A stretch of DNA of 64,000 bases from JAUIAI01 sp050633665 (lineage in GTDB: Bacteria; Pseudomonadota; Gammaproteobacteria; Burkholderiales; Burkholderiaceae_E). Under the pieces are notes generated by a model. The model made no database searches. It was not told the DNA's origin and worked only from the letters and a program-made list of their open reading frames with translations. Position numbers and translations under genes: made by a program. Where the stretch lies: assembly GCA_050633665.1 (NCBI GenBank), contig JBOEGY010000001.1, forward strand, positions 62,001 through 126,000, written 5' to 3'. How positions within the stretch are numbered: position 1 is the first letter of the stretch; the number at the start of each line of letters is the position of its first letter. This document shows positions 35,630 to 44,841 of the stretch, in pieces.

Positions 35630-35752
35630 GATTGATCAGCAACTGGCGGGTACAAGGACGCAGTGGGCCGGCCCGGCCCCGGTCATTGGCAGGTAGAGAA
35701 CTACCAGGGAGTTGATCATGACCATCATTGTGTCTGCCGTACGCCTGGGCAG
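35630..35752 (+). ncRNA. ZTP (pfl-type) riboswitch upstream of glyA
   Basis: The leader shows the order of conserved ZTP aptamer parts. AACTGGCGGG at 35641-35650 belongs to the first domain. A hairpin follows, GGTAGAGAACTACC (35692-35705), trailed by AGGGAG. After a variable linker comes GCCGTACGCCTGGGCA, ending at 35751, which is the highly conserved second domain. ZTP riboswitches sense 5-aminoimidazole-4-carboxamide riboside 5'-triphosphate, a sign of 10-formyl-THF shortage, and often control glyA, purH and folate genes. No T-run follows, so control may be at translation. Confidence 0.85.
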
Positions 35753-35782
35753 AGACGTCACCCGACCGTGCAAGGATGCCCG

Positions 35783-37054
35783 ATGTTTGATGTAAACCTG
35801 TCTCTAGCCAAAGCCGACCCGCAATTATGGGCCGCTGTGCAGGCTGAAAACGCTCGCCAGGAGGCTCATATTGAGCTGATCGCCTCAGAAAACTACACCA
35901 GTCCCGCTGTGATGGCCGCTCAAGGCAGCCAGCTCACTAACAAATACGCCGAAGGTTATCCGGGGCGTCGCTATTACGGCGGTTGTGAGCATGTTGATAC
36001 GGTTGAGACGCTGGCGATTGACCGGCTCAAACAGTTATTCGGCGCCGAGGCGGCGAATGTCCAGCCAAGCTCTGGCTCGCAGGCCAATCAGGCCGTCATG
36101 CTGGCGTTCCTGAATCCGGGCGACCGGATCCTGGGGATGAGTCTTGCCGAAGGTGGGCATTTAACCCACGGGATGCCGTTGAATATGTCTGGCAAATGGT
36201 TCGAAGTGTCCTCTTACGGGCTGAACGCGGAAGAGGCGATTGACTATGACGCGATGGAGGAAACCGCGCATCGTGATAAGCCGAAGCTGATCATCGCCGG
36301 GGCGTCGGCATATAGTCTGAAGATTGATTTCGAGCGGTTCGCGCAAGTGGCCCGGGACGTGGGCGCGATCTTCATGGTGGACATGGCGCATTACTCCGGG
36401 TTGATTGCGGCTGGTCTTTATCCGAACCCGGTCCCGCACGCCGATGTGGTGACATCAACCACGCACAAGAGTCTGCGTGGTCCGCGCGGCGGCATTATTC
36501 TCAGCAAGGCCGAGCATGCCAAGAAAATCAATTCGGCGGTGTTTCCCGGCCTGCAAGGCGGTCCGCTAATGCACGTGATTGCCGGAAAGGCCGTCGCGTT
36601 TCACGAAGCACTGGACCCATCTTTCAAGCAATACCAGCAAGCGGTTCTGGACAATGCCGATGCATTGGCCCGGACCTTGACCGAACGAGGCTTGCGTATT
36701 GTGTCGGGCCGTACCGAATCGCATGTGATGCTGGTCGATCTGCGTCCCAAGGGCATTACGGGCAAAGACGCTGAAATTGTTCTGGATCAGGCTCACATCA
36801 CCTGCAACAAAAATGCGATCCCCAACGATCCGGAAAAACCGATGGTCACCAGTGGCATTCGCCTGGGTTCTCCGGCAATGACAACCCGGGGGTTCGGGGC
36901 TGCCGAGTCGGCGCAGGTGGCGCATCTGCTTGCTGATGTTCTCGATGCGCCGAATGATGAAGCTAATCTGAATACCGTGCGCGCCAAGGTGGCGGATCTG
37001 ACGAGTCGTTTCCCCGTCTACGGGTCAACGACGAACCAGCGTCAGGCCGCATAG
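35783..37054 (+). CDS. glyA: Serine hydroxymethyltransferase
   Basis: 423 residues. The PLP lysine lies in VVTSTTHKSLRGPRGG, and the N-terminal ELIASENYTSPAVMAAQGSQLTNKYAEGYPG is invariant in the family. It converts serine and THF to glycine and methylene-THF. The ATG at 35783 is chosen since AAGGA lies 6 nt upstream; the frame extends to 35663 through the riboswitch and should not be used. Its control by the ZTP riboswitch fits its one-carbon role. Confidence 0.97.
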   Translation: MFDVNLSLAKADPQLWAAVQAENARQEAHIELIASENYTSPAVMAAQGSQLTNKYAEGYPGRRYYGGCEHVDTVETLAIDRLKQLFGAEAANVQPSSGSQANQAVMLAFLNPGDRILGMSLAEGGHLTHGMPLNMSGKWFEVSSYGLNAEEAIDYDAMEETAHRDKPKLIIAGASAYSLKIDFERFAQVARDVGAIFMVDMAHYSGLIAAGLYPNPVPHADVVTSTTHKSLRGPRGGIILSKAEHAKKINSAVFPGLQGGPLMHVIAGKAVAFHEALDPSFKQYQQAVLDNADALARTLTERGLRIVSGRTESHVMLVDLRPKGITGKDAEIVLDQAHITCNKNAIPNDPEKPMVTSGIRLGSPAMTTRGFGAAESAQVAHLLADVLDAPNDEANLNTVRAKVADLTSRFPVYGSTTNQRQAA

Positions 37055-37057
37055 AGC

Positions 37058-37513
37058 GTGCGCTGCCCGTTTTGTAGCGATCACCAGACTCAGGTTGTCG
37101 AAACGCGTCTGTCCGACGATGGCGATGCGATCAGGCGACGCCGCCGATGTCAGGCGTGCGATAAGCGGTTCACGACTTACGAGCGGGTAGAACTGGTCAT
37201 GCCAACGGTTGTAAAAAAAGATGGGTCGCGGGTTGATTTTGATGTCACCAAGGTGGCGGCATCTATCAACCTGGCCTTGCGCAAAAGGCCGGTGAGCACG
37301 CAAAAGGTCAGCGATGCCATCCAGGCGATTGTCGAGCAGGTGCGCTCAACCGGTTCACGCGAAATTGCCAGCGAGCGCATAGGTGCGCTGGTGATGCATG
37401 CGCTGCGTCAACTCGATAATGTCGCGTATATCCGGTTTGCGTCGGTCTATCGAAGCTTTGAAGATGTTGACGAATTTACTGCTGCGATTCGCGAGGTTGG
37501 CCCGGCAAGCTGA
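37058..37513 (+). CDS. nrdR: Transcriptional repressor NrdR
   Basis: 151 residues from a GTG start. The N-terminal zinc ribbon is CPFCSDHQTQVVETR...CQACDKRFTTYER, followed by an ATP-cone domain. NrdR represses ribonucleotide reductase genes when dATP is high. The start is 3 bp after glyA, and the pair probably shares a transcript. It is followed by a convergent gene, which separates it from ribD. Confidence 0.96.
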   Translation: MRCPFCSDHQTQVVETRLSDDGDAIRRRRRCQACDKRFTTYERVELVMPTVVKKDGSRVDFDVTKVAASINLALRKRPVSTQKVSDAIQAIVEQVRSTGSREIASERIGALVMHALRQLDNVAYIRFASVYRSFEDVDEFTAAIREVGPAS

Positions 37514-37521
37514 ACTAAGCC

Positions 37522-39237
37522 CTAAGCCGCCCCGCGGATTTCTGTCATTGTTTTGCCCGGCGTGATCATCTCCGGGTCGACGATCAGCTCAATCAGCGAA
37601 AACGTGCCGTTGTCCTTGATATTGGCCAGCGCGCTTTCAAGGGCCGCATCGAATTCCTCGGTTTGCTCCACTTTGATGCCGAAACCGCCATAGGCTTTGG
37701 CCAGACCGACGAAATCGGGGTTCTGTAATGCCGTGCCAATCTGGTTGCCAGGGTATTCACGTTCCTGGTGCATACGAATCGTGCCGTACATGCTGTTGTT
37801 GAACACAATCACCAGCGGTTTGGCGCCGTATTGGGTCGCCGTTGCCAACTCCTGGCCATTCATCTGGAAGTCGCCGTCGCCCGCGAGGCACAAGACCGAA
37901 CGGTCCGGCTCGGCGATGCTGGCTGCGATTGCGGCCGGAACACCGTAGCCCATTGCGCCCGACGTCGGCGCAAGTTGGGTCCGCAGCCCGTCGTAGCGCC
38001 AGAAACGATGCCCCCAGGTGGCGAAATTCCCGGCGCCGTTGGCCAGGATGGTTTTTGCCGGCAACCGCGAAGACAGCGTCTTCATGATTTGCCAGAGGTC
38101 GAGTTTGACCGCTGACTCGGACGATAAGGTCTTGATGACCGGTGGTGACTCCTGCCAGGCTTCGTAGGCGGCCCGGTCGCGCACGGTTTGCTCGCACCAG
38201 GCGGCGGAGTCAACGGTAATGTTGCTAAGTGCCGCCGCGAATTCGGCCATGCCCGAGTTGATCATCAGTTCTGCCTGATAAACCCGGCCGAGTTCATCGG
38301 CACCCGGGTGAACATGGATCATCGGAATCTGCGGCACCGGGATATCGAACAAGGTGTAGCCAGAGGTTGTCATTTCGCCAAGCCTGGGGCCAACTGCCAC
38401 GATCAGATCAGCCGCCTGGACTCTGGCTGCCAGCGCCGGGTTTATGCCAATGCCGACATCGCCAACATAGCTGGGATGATTGTTGTTCAGGAGGTCTTGC
38501 CGGCGGAAGACGCAGGCAGTGGACAGTTTGTTGCGACCGGCAAACTCGGCCATCTGTTCGCAGGCTTCATTCGTCCAGCCGCTGCCTCCAAGCAGGATAA
38601 GCGGGTTGCGGGCAGCGGCCAACCGGGTTGCGACCTGTTGCATCTGGCTGGCGCTTGGTGACGCCTGAACAGCCTGAAAAGCGCCTGCATTAGCGAGTTT
38701 TGCGGTAGCGGTCAGCATTGTCTCTGGCAGTGCCAGCGCCACCGGACCCATCCGGCCGCTGCACGCCCGTTGCATGGCCTGAGCAACGTACTCGGGGATT
38801 CTCTCGACCTGATCAATTTCCGCCGTCCACTTGGTGATCGGCCCGTAAAACTGTCGATAGTCGATTTCCTGGAACGCTTCTCGGTCACGGCAGTCTGCGC
38901 CGATTTGTCCGATGATCACGACCATCGGGGTACTGTCCTGGTGAGCCGTATGGACGCCGATCGAAGCATTGGTAGCCCCTGGTCCGCGCGTCACCATCAG
39001 GATGCCGGGCTTGCCGGTTAGTTTTGCGTAAGCCTCCGCCATATAGGCAGCGCCGCCTTCCTGCCGGCAGATGACGAACTTTGCGTCGTCCTGGTGCCGG
39101 TGCAGGCCTTCCAGAACAGCCAGGTAGCTTTCGCCGGGCACGCCGAAAATGGTGTCGACGCCATTCACGCGTAGCGCGTCAGCGAGGATTTGGCCGCCGT
39201 GGCGGTCGCTATTGGTCTGGTCTGCTGGGTTGGCCAT
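37522..39237 (-). CDS. Thiamine-pyrophosphate enzyme, acetolactate synthase-like
   Basis: 571 residues. The catalytic Glu is in CRQEGGAAYMAEAYAKLTG, the TPP-magnesium motif is GDGDFQMNGQELATA...VFNN, and a central domain (LGGSGWTNEACEQ) separates them. This is the three-domain acetolactate synthase/benzoylformate decarboxylase superfamily. There is no small regulatory subunit gene next to it and it is transcribed against the rib operon, so a catabolic or unspecified decarboxylase/ligase role is likelier than branched amino acid synthesis. The ATG at 39237 lacks a good ribosome binding site; the frame is open to 39354. Confidence 0.88.
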   Translation of the reverse strand: MANPADQTNSDRHGGQILADALRVNGVDTIFGVPGESYLAVLEGLHRHQDDAKFVICRQEGGAAYMAEAYAKLTGKPGILMVTRGPGATNASIGVHTAHQDSTPMVVIIGQIGADCRDREAFQEIDYRQFYGPITKWTAEIDQVERIPEYVAQAMQRACSGRMGPVALALPETMLTATAKLANAGAFQAVQASPSASQMQQVATRLAAARNPLILLGGSGWTNEACEQMAEFAGRNKLSTACVFRRQDLLNNNHPSYVGDVGIGINPALAARVQAADLIVAVGPRLGEMTTSGYTLFDIPVPQIPMIHVHPGADELGRVYQAELMINSGMAEFAAALSNITVDSAAWCEQTVRDRAAYEAWQESPPVIKTLSSESAVKLDLWQIMKTLSSRLPAKTILANGAGNFATWGHRFWRYDGLRTQLAPTSGAMGYGVPAAIAASIAEPDRSVLCLAGDGDFQMNGQELATATQYGAKPLVIVFNNSMYGTIRMHQEREYPGNQIGTALQNPDFVGLAKAYGGFGIKVEQTEEFDAALESALANIKDNGTFSLIELIVDPEMITPGKTMTEIRGAA

Positions 39238-39366
39238 GATTCGGTTCGTTAAGTGCAAAGAAGTCGTAAAGGTACCGCATCTGCCGTTCCGGACAACTGC
39301 GGATCGATTGCGGCTCGATGGCATCGCTTCGGTACACTGCCTGTTTAGCCCCACGAGGCCGGAATT

Positions 39367-40488
39367 TTGTTCAATGATTTAGATCATCAATATATGACCC
39401 TGGCGCTGTCGCTGGCGCAAAAAGGTCTATGGACGACCACCCCCAATCCTCGAGTCGGCTGTGTCATTGTCAAAGACCGGCAGGTGGTGGGGGAGGGTTG
39501 GCATATGCGGGCCGGACAAGCGCATGCCGAAGTGATGGCCCTGGAAGCGGCTGGACCGCTCGCCCGCGGCGCGACGGTTTATGTGACCTTGGAGCCATGC
39601 AGTCATCAGGGCCGCACGCCCCCGTGCGCGCAAGCGCTGGTCCGGGCGCAGGTGGGCAAGGTGGTGGCAGCGATGCAGGATCCGAATCCGCAAGTCAGCG
39701 GTCGGGGCCTGGGGCGGTTGCGCGAGGCCGGTATCGAGGTCCGCTGCGGCCTGCTCGAAGCTCAGGCACGGGAACTGAACATCGGTTTTGTCAGTCGAAT
39801 GACGCGTGGACGCCCCTGGGTGCGGGCAAAAATCGCCGCAAGTCTTGACGCTGTCACCGCGCTGGCTGACGGCAGTAGTCAATGGATTACCGGAGAAGCG
39901 GCCCGTCAGGACGGCCATCACTGGCGCGCACGCGCCTGTGCGATTCTTACCGGGTTCGGGACGGTGCGTGACGATAACCCGCAGTTAACGGTGCGCCACG
40001 CGAACACCGAGCGCCAGCCGCTCAGAGTCGTGGTCGATTCCCGCCTGGAGACGCCGCGGGATGCGCAGGTGCTGGCAGATAGCAATGTGTTGCTGGTGCA
40101 TGCGGTAGATCCGGGATCGCGGGCGGGCGTGTTACGCGACGCCGGTGCGCAATTGCTTTGTCTGCCCAATCAGGCCGGCAAGGTTGACCTGGCCGCACTT
40201 TTGACCGAGCTCGGATCACGCGGGATCAATGAACTGCATTGCGAAGCGGGATATAAACTGAACGGGTCATTGCTGCGCGAAGACTGTATTGATGAGTGGC
40301 TGATATATCTGGCGCCGTGTTTTCTTGGGCAGGGAGCCGGGCTGGCCAATATTGCTGCCGTGCCGTCGCTCGATGCCCGTCAACAGTTCGAGTTTCATTC
40401 GGTTGATCAGATCGGCGCTGATATCCGGCTGCTCGCCCGTCGCCCGGTTGCGCAGAGTAGTGATACGCCCATTGAGGCATTGAGCTAG
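39367..40488 (+). CDS. ribD: Bifunctional riboflavin deaminase/reductase
   Basis: 373 residues. The deaminase zinc site is HAEVMAL plus PCSHQGRTPPC; the C-terminal NADPH reductase domain begins near RPWVRAKIAASLDAVTA. It performs the second and third steps of riboflavin synthesis. The TTG at 39367 gives the conserved DxxYMxxALxLA N-terminus; an ATG at 39394 would cut into it. The gene follows the divergent TPP enzyme, so this is probably the start of the transcription unit. Confidence 0.94.
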   Translation: MFNDLDHQYMTLALSLAQKGLWTTTPNPRVGCVIVKDRQVVGEGWHMRAGQAHAEVMALEAAGPLARGATVYVTLEPCSHQGRTPPCAQALVRAQVGKVVAAMQDPNPQVSGRGLGRLREAGIEVRCGLLEAQARELNIGFVSRMTRGRPWVRAKIAASLDAVTALADGSSQWITGEAARQDGHHWRARACAILTGFGTVRDDNPQLTVRHANTERQPLRVVVDSRLETPRDAQVLADSNVLLVHAVDPGSRAGVLRDAGAQLLCLPNQAGKVDLAALLTELGSRGINELHCEAGYKLNGSLLREDCIDEWLIYLAPCFLGQGAGLANIAAVPSLDARQQFEFHSVDQIGADIRLLARRPVAQSSDTPIEALS

Positions 40489-40519
40489 GATTTCAATCCC
40501 GTCTCAAGAAGGAGTGGTT

Positions 40520-41185
40520 GTGTTCACCGGAATTGTCGCTGCCTGTGGGCAGATTCAAAAAATTGATCCGCTTGGTGATCCGGGCAGTGCTGATGGGGCT
40601 GGTCTTGCGGGTGTTCGCCTGAGCATATCGGCAGGCGGGCTTGATTTGTCCGATGTGGCGATCGGAGACTCTATTGCCATTCAGGGCGCTTGCATGACCG
40701 TGGTAGAGCTGTCGGCCAACGGATTCGTTGTCGATGTGTCTGCCGAAAGCCTGGCGCGGACAACCGGTCTGAGTGAGCCGGCGCCAGTAAATCTCGAAAA
40801 AGCGTTGCGGCTTTCCGACCGCCTGGGAGGGCATCTGGTGTCGGGACATGTCGATGGGATCGGAGAAGTCAGCCGGTTTGAATCGGTGGGCGAGAGCTGG
40901 TGTCTGAACATCATTGCTCCGCCGGATATCGGTCGGTATCTCGCCTACAAGGGGTCAGTTGTGGTGGACGGTGTGAGCCTGACGGTTAACGCTGTGGCGG
41001 ATATTCCTGCCGGTACAGAAATATCGATAAACCTGATTCCACATACTTTTGACGTGACGACGCTTGGTCGCTTGAAACCAGGCGCCAGGGTAAACCTGGA
41101 AATTGATCTGATTGCGCGCTACATAGAGCGCATGATGACTGCTGAAAACGGCGTGACCGGTGCGCTTACAGACCGGCTACGTTAG
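40520..41185 (+). CDS. ribE: Riboflavin synthase alpha chain
   Basis: 221 residues. The invariant FTGIV N-terminus and two lumazine-binding repeats (LGGHLVSGHVDG in the second) identify it. It dismutates two lumazine molecules to riboflavin. The GTG at 40520 gives the canonical start with AAGAAGGAG 5 nt upstream. Its last 20 bp overlap the antisense gene at 41166. Confidence 0.95.
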   Translation: MFTGIVAACGQIQKIDPLGDPGSADGAGLAGVRLSISAGGLDLSDVAIGDSIAIQGACMTVVELSANGFVVDVSAESLARTTGLSEPAPVNLEKALRLSDRLGGHLVSGHVDGIGEVSRFESVGESWCLNIIAPPDIGRYLAYKGSVVVDGVSLTVNAVADIPAGTEISINLIPHTFDVTTLGRLKPGARVNLEIDLIARYIERMMTAENGVTGALTDRLR

Positions 41186-41657
41186 CGCTGATTCTCTCCG
41201 GCGAGTTTTCGATCAGGTCGGTGAATAGTCGGTCGGTCGCGTTTATTTCCTGCTCGTCGACATCCCAGAAAGTAACCATTCGGTCGAAGTGGGGTCGGCG
41301 CATGACCAGGGATTTATCGATCAGCAGGTAACTGCGTTCAAATCCGCGTGCTTTGTCGTCCAGCCTGCGAACCTCAAGCCTGTCCCCGTGAACTTGCATT
41401 AACTCCAGCAGGCGCGGGCAGTCCCGACGCAGATGGTGAGCATGTTGCAAGACCAAAACAATTGTGGTCTGGGGGTTACGGCGCAGTAGCTGATTGAAGT
41501 GTTCGGCGACAATCGGGCGGTCCAGACCGTAAAAATCCCCGTCGCGATCATAGAGCTGGATCGTTCGTTGAGCCATCTCGATAGCCGTGTCGAACGCCGA
41601 TCGGGCGTCTGTGCGGGTTTCGAAGCGCTGATATTCAAAACGGGGCATTGATTCCAT
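41166..41657 (-). CDS. Conserved hypothetical protein antisense within the rib operon
   Basis: 163 residues from the ATG at 41657; an ATG 9 nt further in is also possible. No catalytic family is recognised with confidence. The pattern of short beta strands and helices, with RTIQLYDRDGDFYGLDRP and YLLIDKSLVMRRPHFD, recalls a degenerate phospholipase D-like fold, but the HxK signature is absent. Coding quality is good and both ends lie between rib genes. It would be expressed from its own promoter near 41700. Confidence 0.6.
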   Translation of the reverse strand: MESMPRFEYQRFETRTDARSAFDTAIEMAQRTIQLYDRDGDFYGLDRPIVAEHFNQLLRRNPQTTIVLVLQHAHHLRRDCPRLLELMQVHGDRLEVRRLDDKARGFERSYLLIDKSLVMRRPHFDRMVTFWDVDEQEINATDRLFTDLIENSPERISANVAGL

Positions 41658-41761
41658 CAGACAATTATCCCAATGCTCAATCCGTTTGTGGGAGGGCGGC
41701 CGGACCGGGTGACTGCTCTTTATCGCCGCTCGTCGTCTCCGGGCGGCGTAGAATGCTGGCC

Positions 41762-42871
41762 ATGTCACTAGCAACTGTTCATCAAATCATTGAAGAGCTC
41801 CGGAATGGCCGTATGGTGGTTCTGGTAGACGAAGAAGACCGCGAAAACGAGGGTGACCTCGTCCTGGCTGCGGACTTTGTCACGCCCGAGGCCATTAATT
41901 TCATGGCGCGGTATGCACGCGGACTCATTTGTCTGACCTTGACCGAGCAGCGCTGCCAGGCGCTGCGCCTGCCACTGATGGTGCAGACCAGCGGATCGGC
42001 TTACGGGACCAATTTCACGCTGTCGATTGAAGCGGCCGCCGGTGTTACGACCGGTATTTCCGCGGCAGATCGGGCTCATACCATTGCGGTGGCCGTGGCC
42101 GCGGACACGCGCCCTGAAGACATTGTTCAGCCGGGACATATTTTTCCGGTGATGGCTCAACCTGGCGGTGTGCTGGCCCGAGCCGGTCACACGGAAGCCG
42201 GTTGCGACCTCGCTGCGCTGGCGGGACTCACCCCGGCGGCCGTTATTTGTGAAGTGCTCAAGGAAGACGGCACGATGGCCCGTCTGCCGGACCTGCTTGA
42301 GTTTGCTGCCGAGCACGGGCTCAAGACCGGGGCAATCGTCGACCTCATTGAATACCGCAGCGCCCACGAAAGCCTGGTGAGCCGCCACCTGGACAAACCC
42401 ATTGAGACCCAATGGGGAGTGTTCCGTCTGGTCAGCTATGTTGACCAACCCGGCGGCAATGTTCACATGGCGCTGGTTCATGGCGAAATTAAGCCTGACC
42501 ATGAGGTTCTGGTGCGGGTCCATGAACCGCTGACGCCGCTTGATCTGCTAGTGGCGGATGGTGGCACGCACTCCTGGCCGGTGGCCAGAGCGCTGCAGAA
42601 GATTGCCGCGTCGCCGTCAGGCGTGATGGTGATGCTCAATTGCGCCCAGTCGGGAGAGCACCTGCATCAGCAACTCGAACGCTTCGGCTCTGGTCCCGGC
42701 GCCAAAACAGAGCCCGAAGCGGCGGTCAAGTTCGATTTGCGGACTTACGGAGTAGGGGCACAAATTTTGCGCGACCTCGGCGTAGCCAAAATGCGTGTAT
42801 TGTCCGCTCCTCGCAAGATGCCAAGCATGGCCGGGTTTGGCTTGGAAGTGACCGGCTTTGAAGAAGTCTGA
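41762..42871 (+). CDS. ribBA: 3,4-dihydroxy-2-butanone 4-phosphate synthase with degenerate GTP cyclohydrolase II domain
   Basis: 369 residues. The DHBP synthase half is complete (VDEEDRENEGDLVLAAD, HTEAGCDLAALAG). The second half has the RibA-like fold (VHMALVHGEI, TYGVGAQILRDLGVAKMRVL) but lacks the Cys-x-Cys zinc ligands of GTP cyclohydrolase II; the segment reads NCAQSGEHLHQQL. Such proteins make only DHBP, so a separate ribA should exist elsewhere. ATG codons at 41753 and 41762 are possible. Confidence 0.92.
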   Translation: MSLATVHQIIEELRNGRMVVLVDEEDRENEGDLVLAADFVTPEAINFMARYARGLICLTLTEQRCQALRLPLMVQTSGSAYGTNFTLSIEAAAGVTTGISAADRAHTIAVAVAADTRPEDIVQPGHIFPVMAQPGGVLARAGHTEAGCDLAALAGLTPAAVICEVLKEDGTMARLPDLLEFAAEHGLKTGAIVDLIEYRSAHESLVSRHLDKPIETQWGVFRLVSYVDQPGGNVHMALVHGEIKPDHEVLVRVHEPLTPLDLLVADGGTHSWPVARALQKIAASPSGVMVMLNCAQSGEHLHQQLERFGSGPGAKTEPEAAVKFDLRTYGVGAQILRDLGVAKMRVLSAPRKMPSMAGFGLEVTGFEEV

Positions 42872-42889
42872 CCTCAGGAGGCAGTAGTC

Positions 42890-43375
42890 ATGGCAACAGA
42901 AGTCTTTCAGGCAGACCTTGATGCGCAAGGGATCCGAATTGGCGTCGTCCAGGCCCGCTTTAACGAGTCGGTCGTGACCGCATTGCGGCAGGCCTGCCTG
43001 GCTGAGCTAAATGCGCTTGGCGTGGCCGACGATGACATTTTCCTGTGTACCGTGCCAGGCGCGCTGGAAATACCTTATACGCTCGAGCAGCTTGCCCGTA
43101 CCGAACAGTTTGACGCCTTGATCGCTCTTGGCGCCGTTGTGCGCGGGGAGACCTATCATTTTGAGGTGGTCTCCAATGAGAGTGCCGCTGGCGTGACCCG
43201 CGTCTCTCTGGATTTTGCGATCCCCGTCTCCAATGCCATCCTGACCGTTGAAAACGGCGAGCAGGCGCATGCACGTACGGCGGAGAAAGGAGCGGATGCT
43301 GCCCGCGTGGCGGTCGAAATGGCCAATCTGACCGATTCAATCAGCGAGCTCCAGGGTGAGCTCGACGACGCGTGA
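42890..43375 (+). CDS. ribH: 6,7-dimethyl-8-ribityllumazine synthase
   Basis: 161 residues. Conserved RFNESVV, VPGALEIPY and GAVVRGETYHFEVVSNE segments are complete, including the catalytic His. It condenses DHBP with the pyrimidine made by RibD. AGGAGG precedes the ATG; the stop overlaps nusB by 4 nt. Confidence 0.96.
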   Translation: MATEVFQADLDAQGIRIGVVQARFNESVVTALRQACLAELNALGVADDDIFLCTVPGALEIPYTLEQLARTEQFDALIALGAVVRGETYHFEVVSNESAAGVTRVSLDFAIPVSNAILTVENGEQAHARTAEKGADAARVAVEMANLTDSISELQGELDDA

Positions 43376-43827
43376 GGCCCGCCCCCAAAGCCCGCGCCGG
43401 CGGCGGACGCAACGCGCGGCGCCGCGCCCGTGAGTTCGCCGTTCAGGGGTTGTACCAGTGGCTGGTGAGCGGTAGTGAGGGCGGCGTTATCGATGCCGGG
43501 CTAAGAGCCTCACCCGGTTTTGATCGTTGCGACAATACTCATCTGGACAGCCTCTTGCATGGCTCGATTCGGGAAGTTGGTCATCTGACTGAAACCTTCG
43601 GCAGGCATCTTGACCGTCCGGTAGAGCAGGTCAGTCCGGTTGAGCGGGCCATTCTGATGGTCAGTACCTTCGAAATGATCCATCATCCGGAAGTCCCGTA
43701 TCGGGTGGTAATCAATGAAGCCGTTGATTTGGCCAAAGTCTTTGGTGGACCGGAGGGGCATCGCTTCATCAACGGCATCATGGACAAAGTGGCCGCTGCC
43801 AGCGGCGTTGCCCAGGGCTTGCGCTGA
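43372..43827 (+). CDS. nusB: Transcription antitermination factor NusB
   Basis: 151 residues from a GTG overlapping ribH (GTGA). The basic RRRAREFAVQGLYQWL start and EVPYRVVINEAVDLAKVFGGPEGHRFINGIMDK end are diagnostic. NusB binds boxA with S10 in rRNA antitermination. Confidence 0.96.
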   Translation: MRPAPKARAGGGRNARRRAREFAVQGLYQWLVSGSEGGVIDAGLRASPGFDRCDNTHLDSLLHGSIREVGHLTETFGRHLDRPVEQVSPVERAILMVSTFEMIHHPEVPYRVVINEAVDLAKVFGGPEGHRFINGIMDKVAAASGVAQGLR

Positions 43828-43836
43828 TACTGTCCC

Positions 43837-44814
43837 ATGACTGAGTTTGACGTCATAGACCGCTTTTTCAACCGGGCTCCGGCGCGACAGGCGGCGCTCG
43901 GTATTGGCGATGACGGTGCCTTACTGAACGCCTCGCCGGTTGGCCGCGCGGTGGTTTGTGACACGCTGGTGCAAGGCCATCATTTTTACCCGGATGCAGA
44001 TCCGGCCAGCCTTGGTCATAAGTCGTTGGCCGTCAATCTGTCAGACCTTGCGGCCATGGGAGCCAAGCCGGAGTGTTTTCTGCTGGCGCTGACGCTTCCT
44101 GCGGTAGACGAGCCCTGGCTCAAAGCGTTTGCCGGTGGTTTGTTCGGGTTGGCCGATGTGTTCGACTGCGAACTGGTGGGCGGCGACACAACCCGCGGGC
44201 CGCTCAGCATCACCGTTACCGCTATCGGCCAGATTGAAAGCAAAGTGGCCTTGCGCCGTGATCGTGCCGAGCCGGGAGACGACATCTGGGTGTCAGGTGA
44301 ACTGGGCGCACCGTCGATAGCTGTCCGTCTGTTGGCCAACAGCCCTGAGCAAGGCTTGCGCGACGCTGTTTCCGCGAGCGACTATGATCAAATCACCGAG
44401 AAGTTGCTTTGGCCCCAGCCTCGAGTCGTCCTTGGAATGTCGCTGCGACATTTTGCGCGGGCGGCGATCGATATTTCGGATGGCTTGATCGCTGATCTTG
44501 GTCATATCGCCGCACGCTCAAGGGTAGGCCTGGAGCTGAACACTGATCTGATTCCAGTGGCTGGTGCGTTGTCTGCTCTGGACCCCGACCGAGGTCTGGA
44601 AGCGGCGCTGAACGGCGGCGACGACTACGAACTGGCGTTTACCGCCGCCCCCGAAAACCGTCTGGCCATCGAAGAGATCGGCTCGCAGCTGGGCCTTCAG
44701 TTGACCCGAATCGGTCTGGTGACGGCGGGTGACAGCGTGCAACTGACCGACACCCGAGGTCGACCGGTCTCGGTCGGTGAGCACGGATACGACCATTTTA
44801 GTAAGCAAGACTGA
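43837..44814 (+). CDS. thiL: Thiamine-monophosphate kinase
   Basis: 325 residues. N-terminal LGIGDDGALL, then NLSDLAAMGAKP and GGDDYELAF are the ThiL signatures for ATP, magnesium and substrate. It makes thiamine pyrophosphate, the cofactor of the TPP enzyme at 37522. It continues the nusB-thiL-pgpA order seen in most Gammaproteobacteria. Confidence 0.96.
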   Translation: MTEFDVIDRFFNRAPARQAALGIGDDGALLNASPVGRAVVCDTLVQGHHFYPDADPASLGHKSLAVNLSDLAAMGAKPECFLLALTLPAVDEPWLKAFAGGLFGLADVFDCELVGGDTTRGPLSITVTAIGQIESKVALRRDRAEPGDDIWVSGELGAPSIAVRLLANSPEQGLRDAVSASDYDQITEKLLWPQPRVVLGMSLRHFARAAIDISDGLIADLGHIAARSRVGLELNTDLIPVAGALSALDPDRGLEAALNGGDDYELAFTAAPENRLAIEEIGSQLGLQLTRIGLVTAGDSVQLTDTRGRPVSVGEHGYDHFSKQD

Positions 44815-44841
44815 ATTGATTTCCGCCTGAATATCCACCCA

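Noticed and set aside
35581..35782. Glycine riboswitch before glyA
   Set aside because: No tandem glycine aptamer cores; the conserved CGCCTGGGCA and AACTGGCG elements fit the ZTP class instead.
35663..35782. Longer glyA protein starting at 35663
   Set aside because: It would translate the ZTP aptamer; AAGGA and family length support the start at 35783.
42600..42700. Functional GTP cyclohydrolase II domain in RibBA
   Set aside because: The three zinc-binding cysteines are missing, so only the DHBP synthase half is called active.
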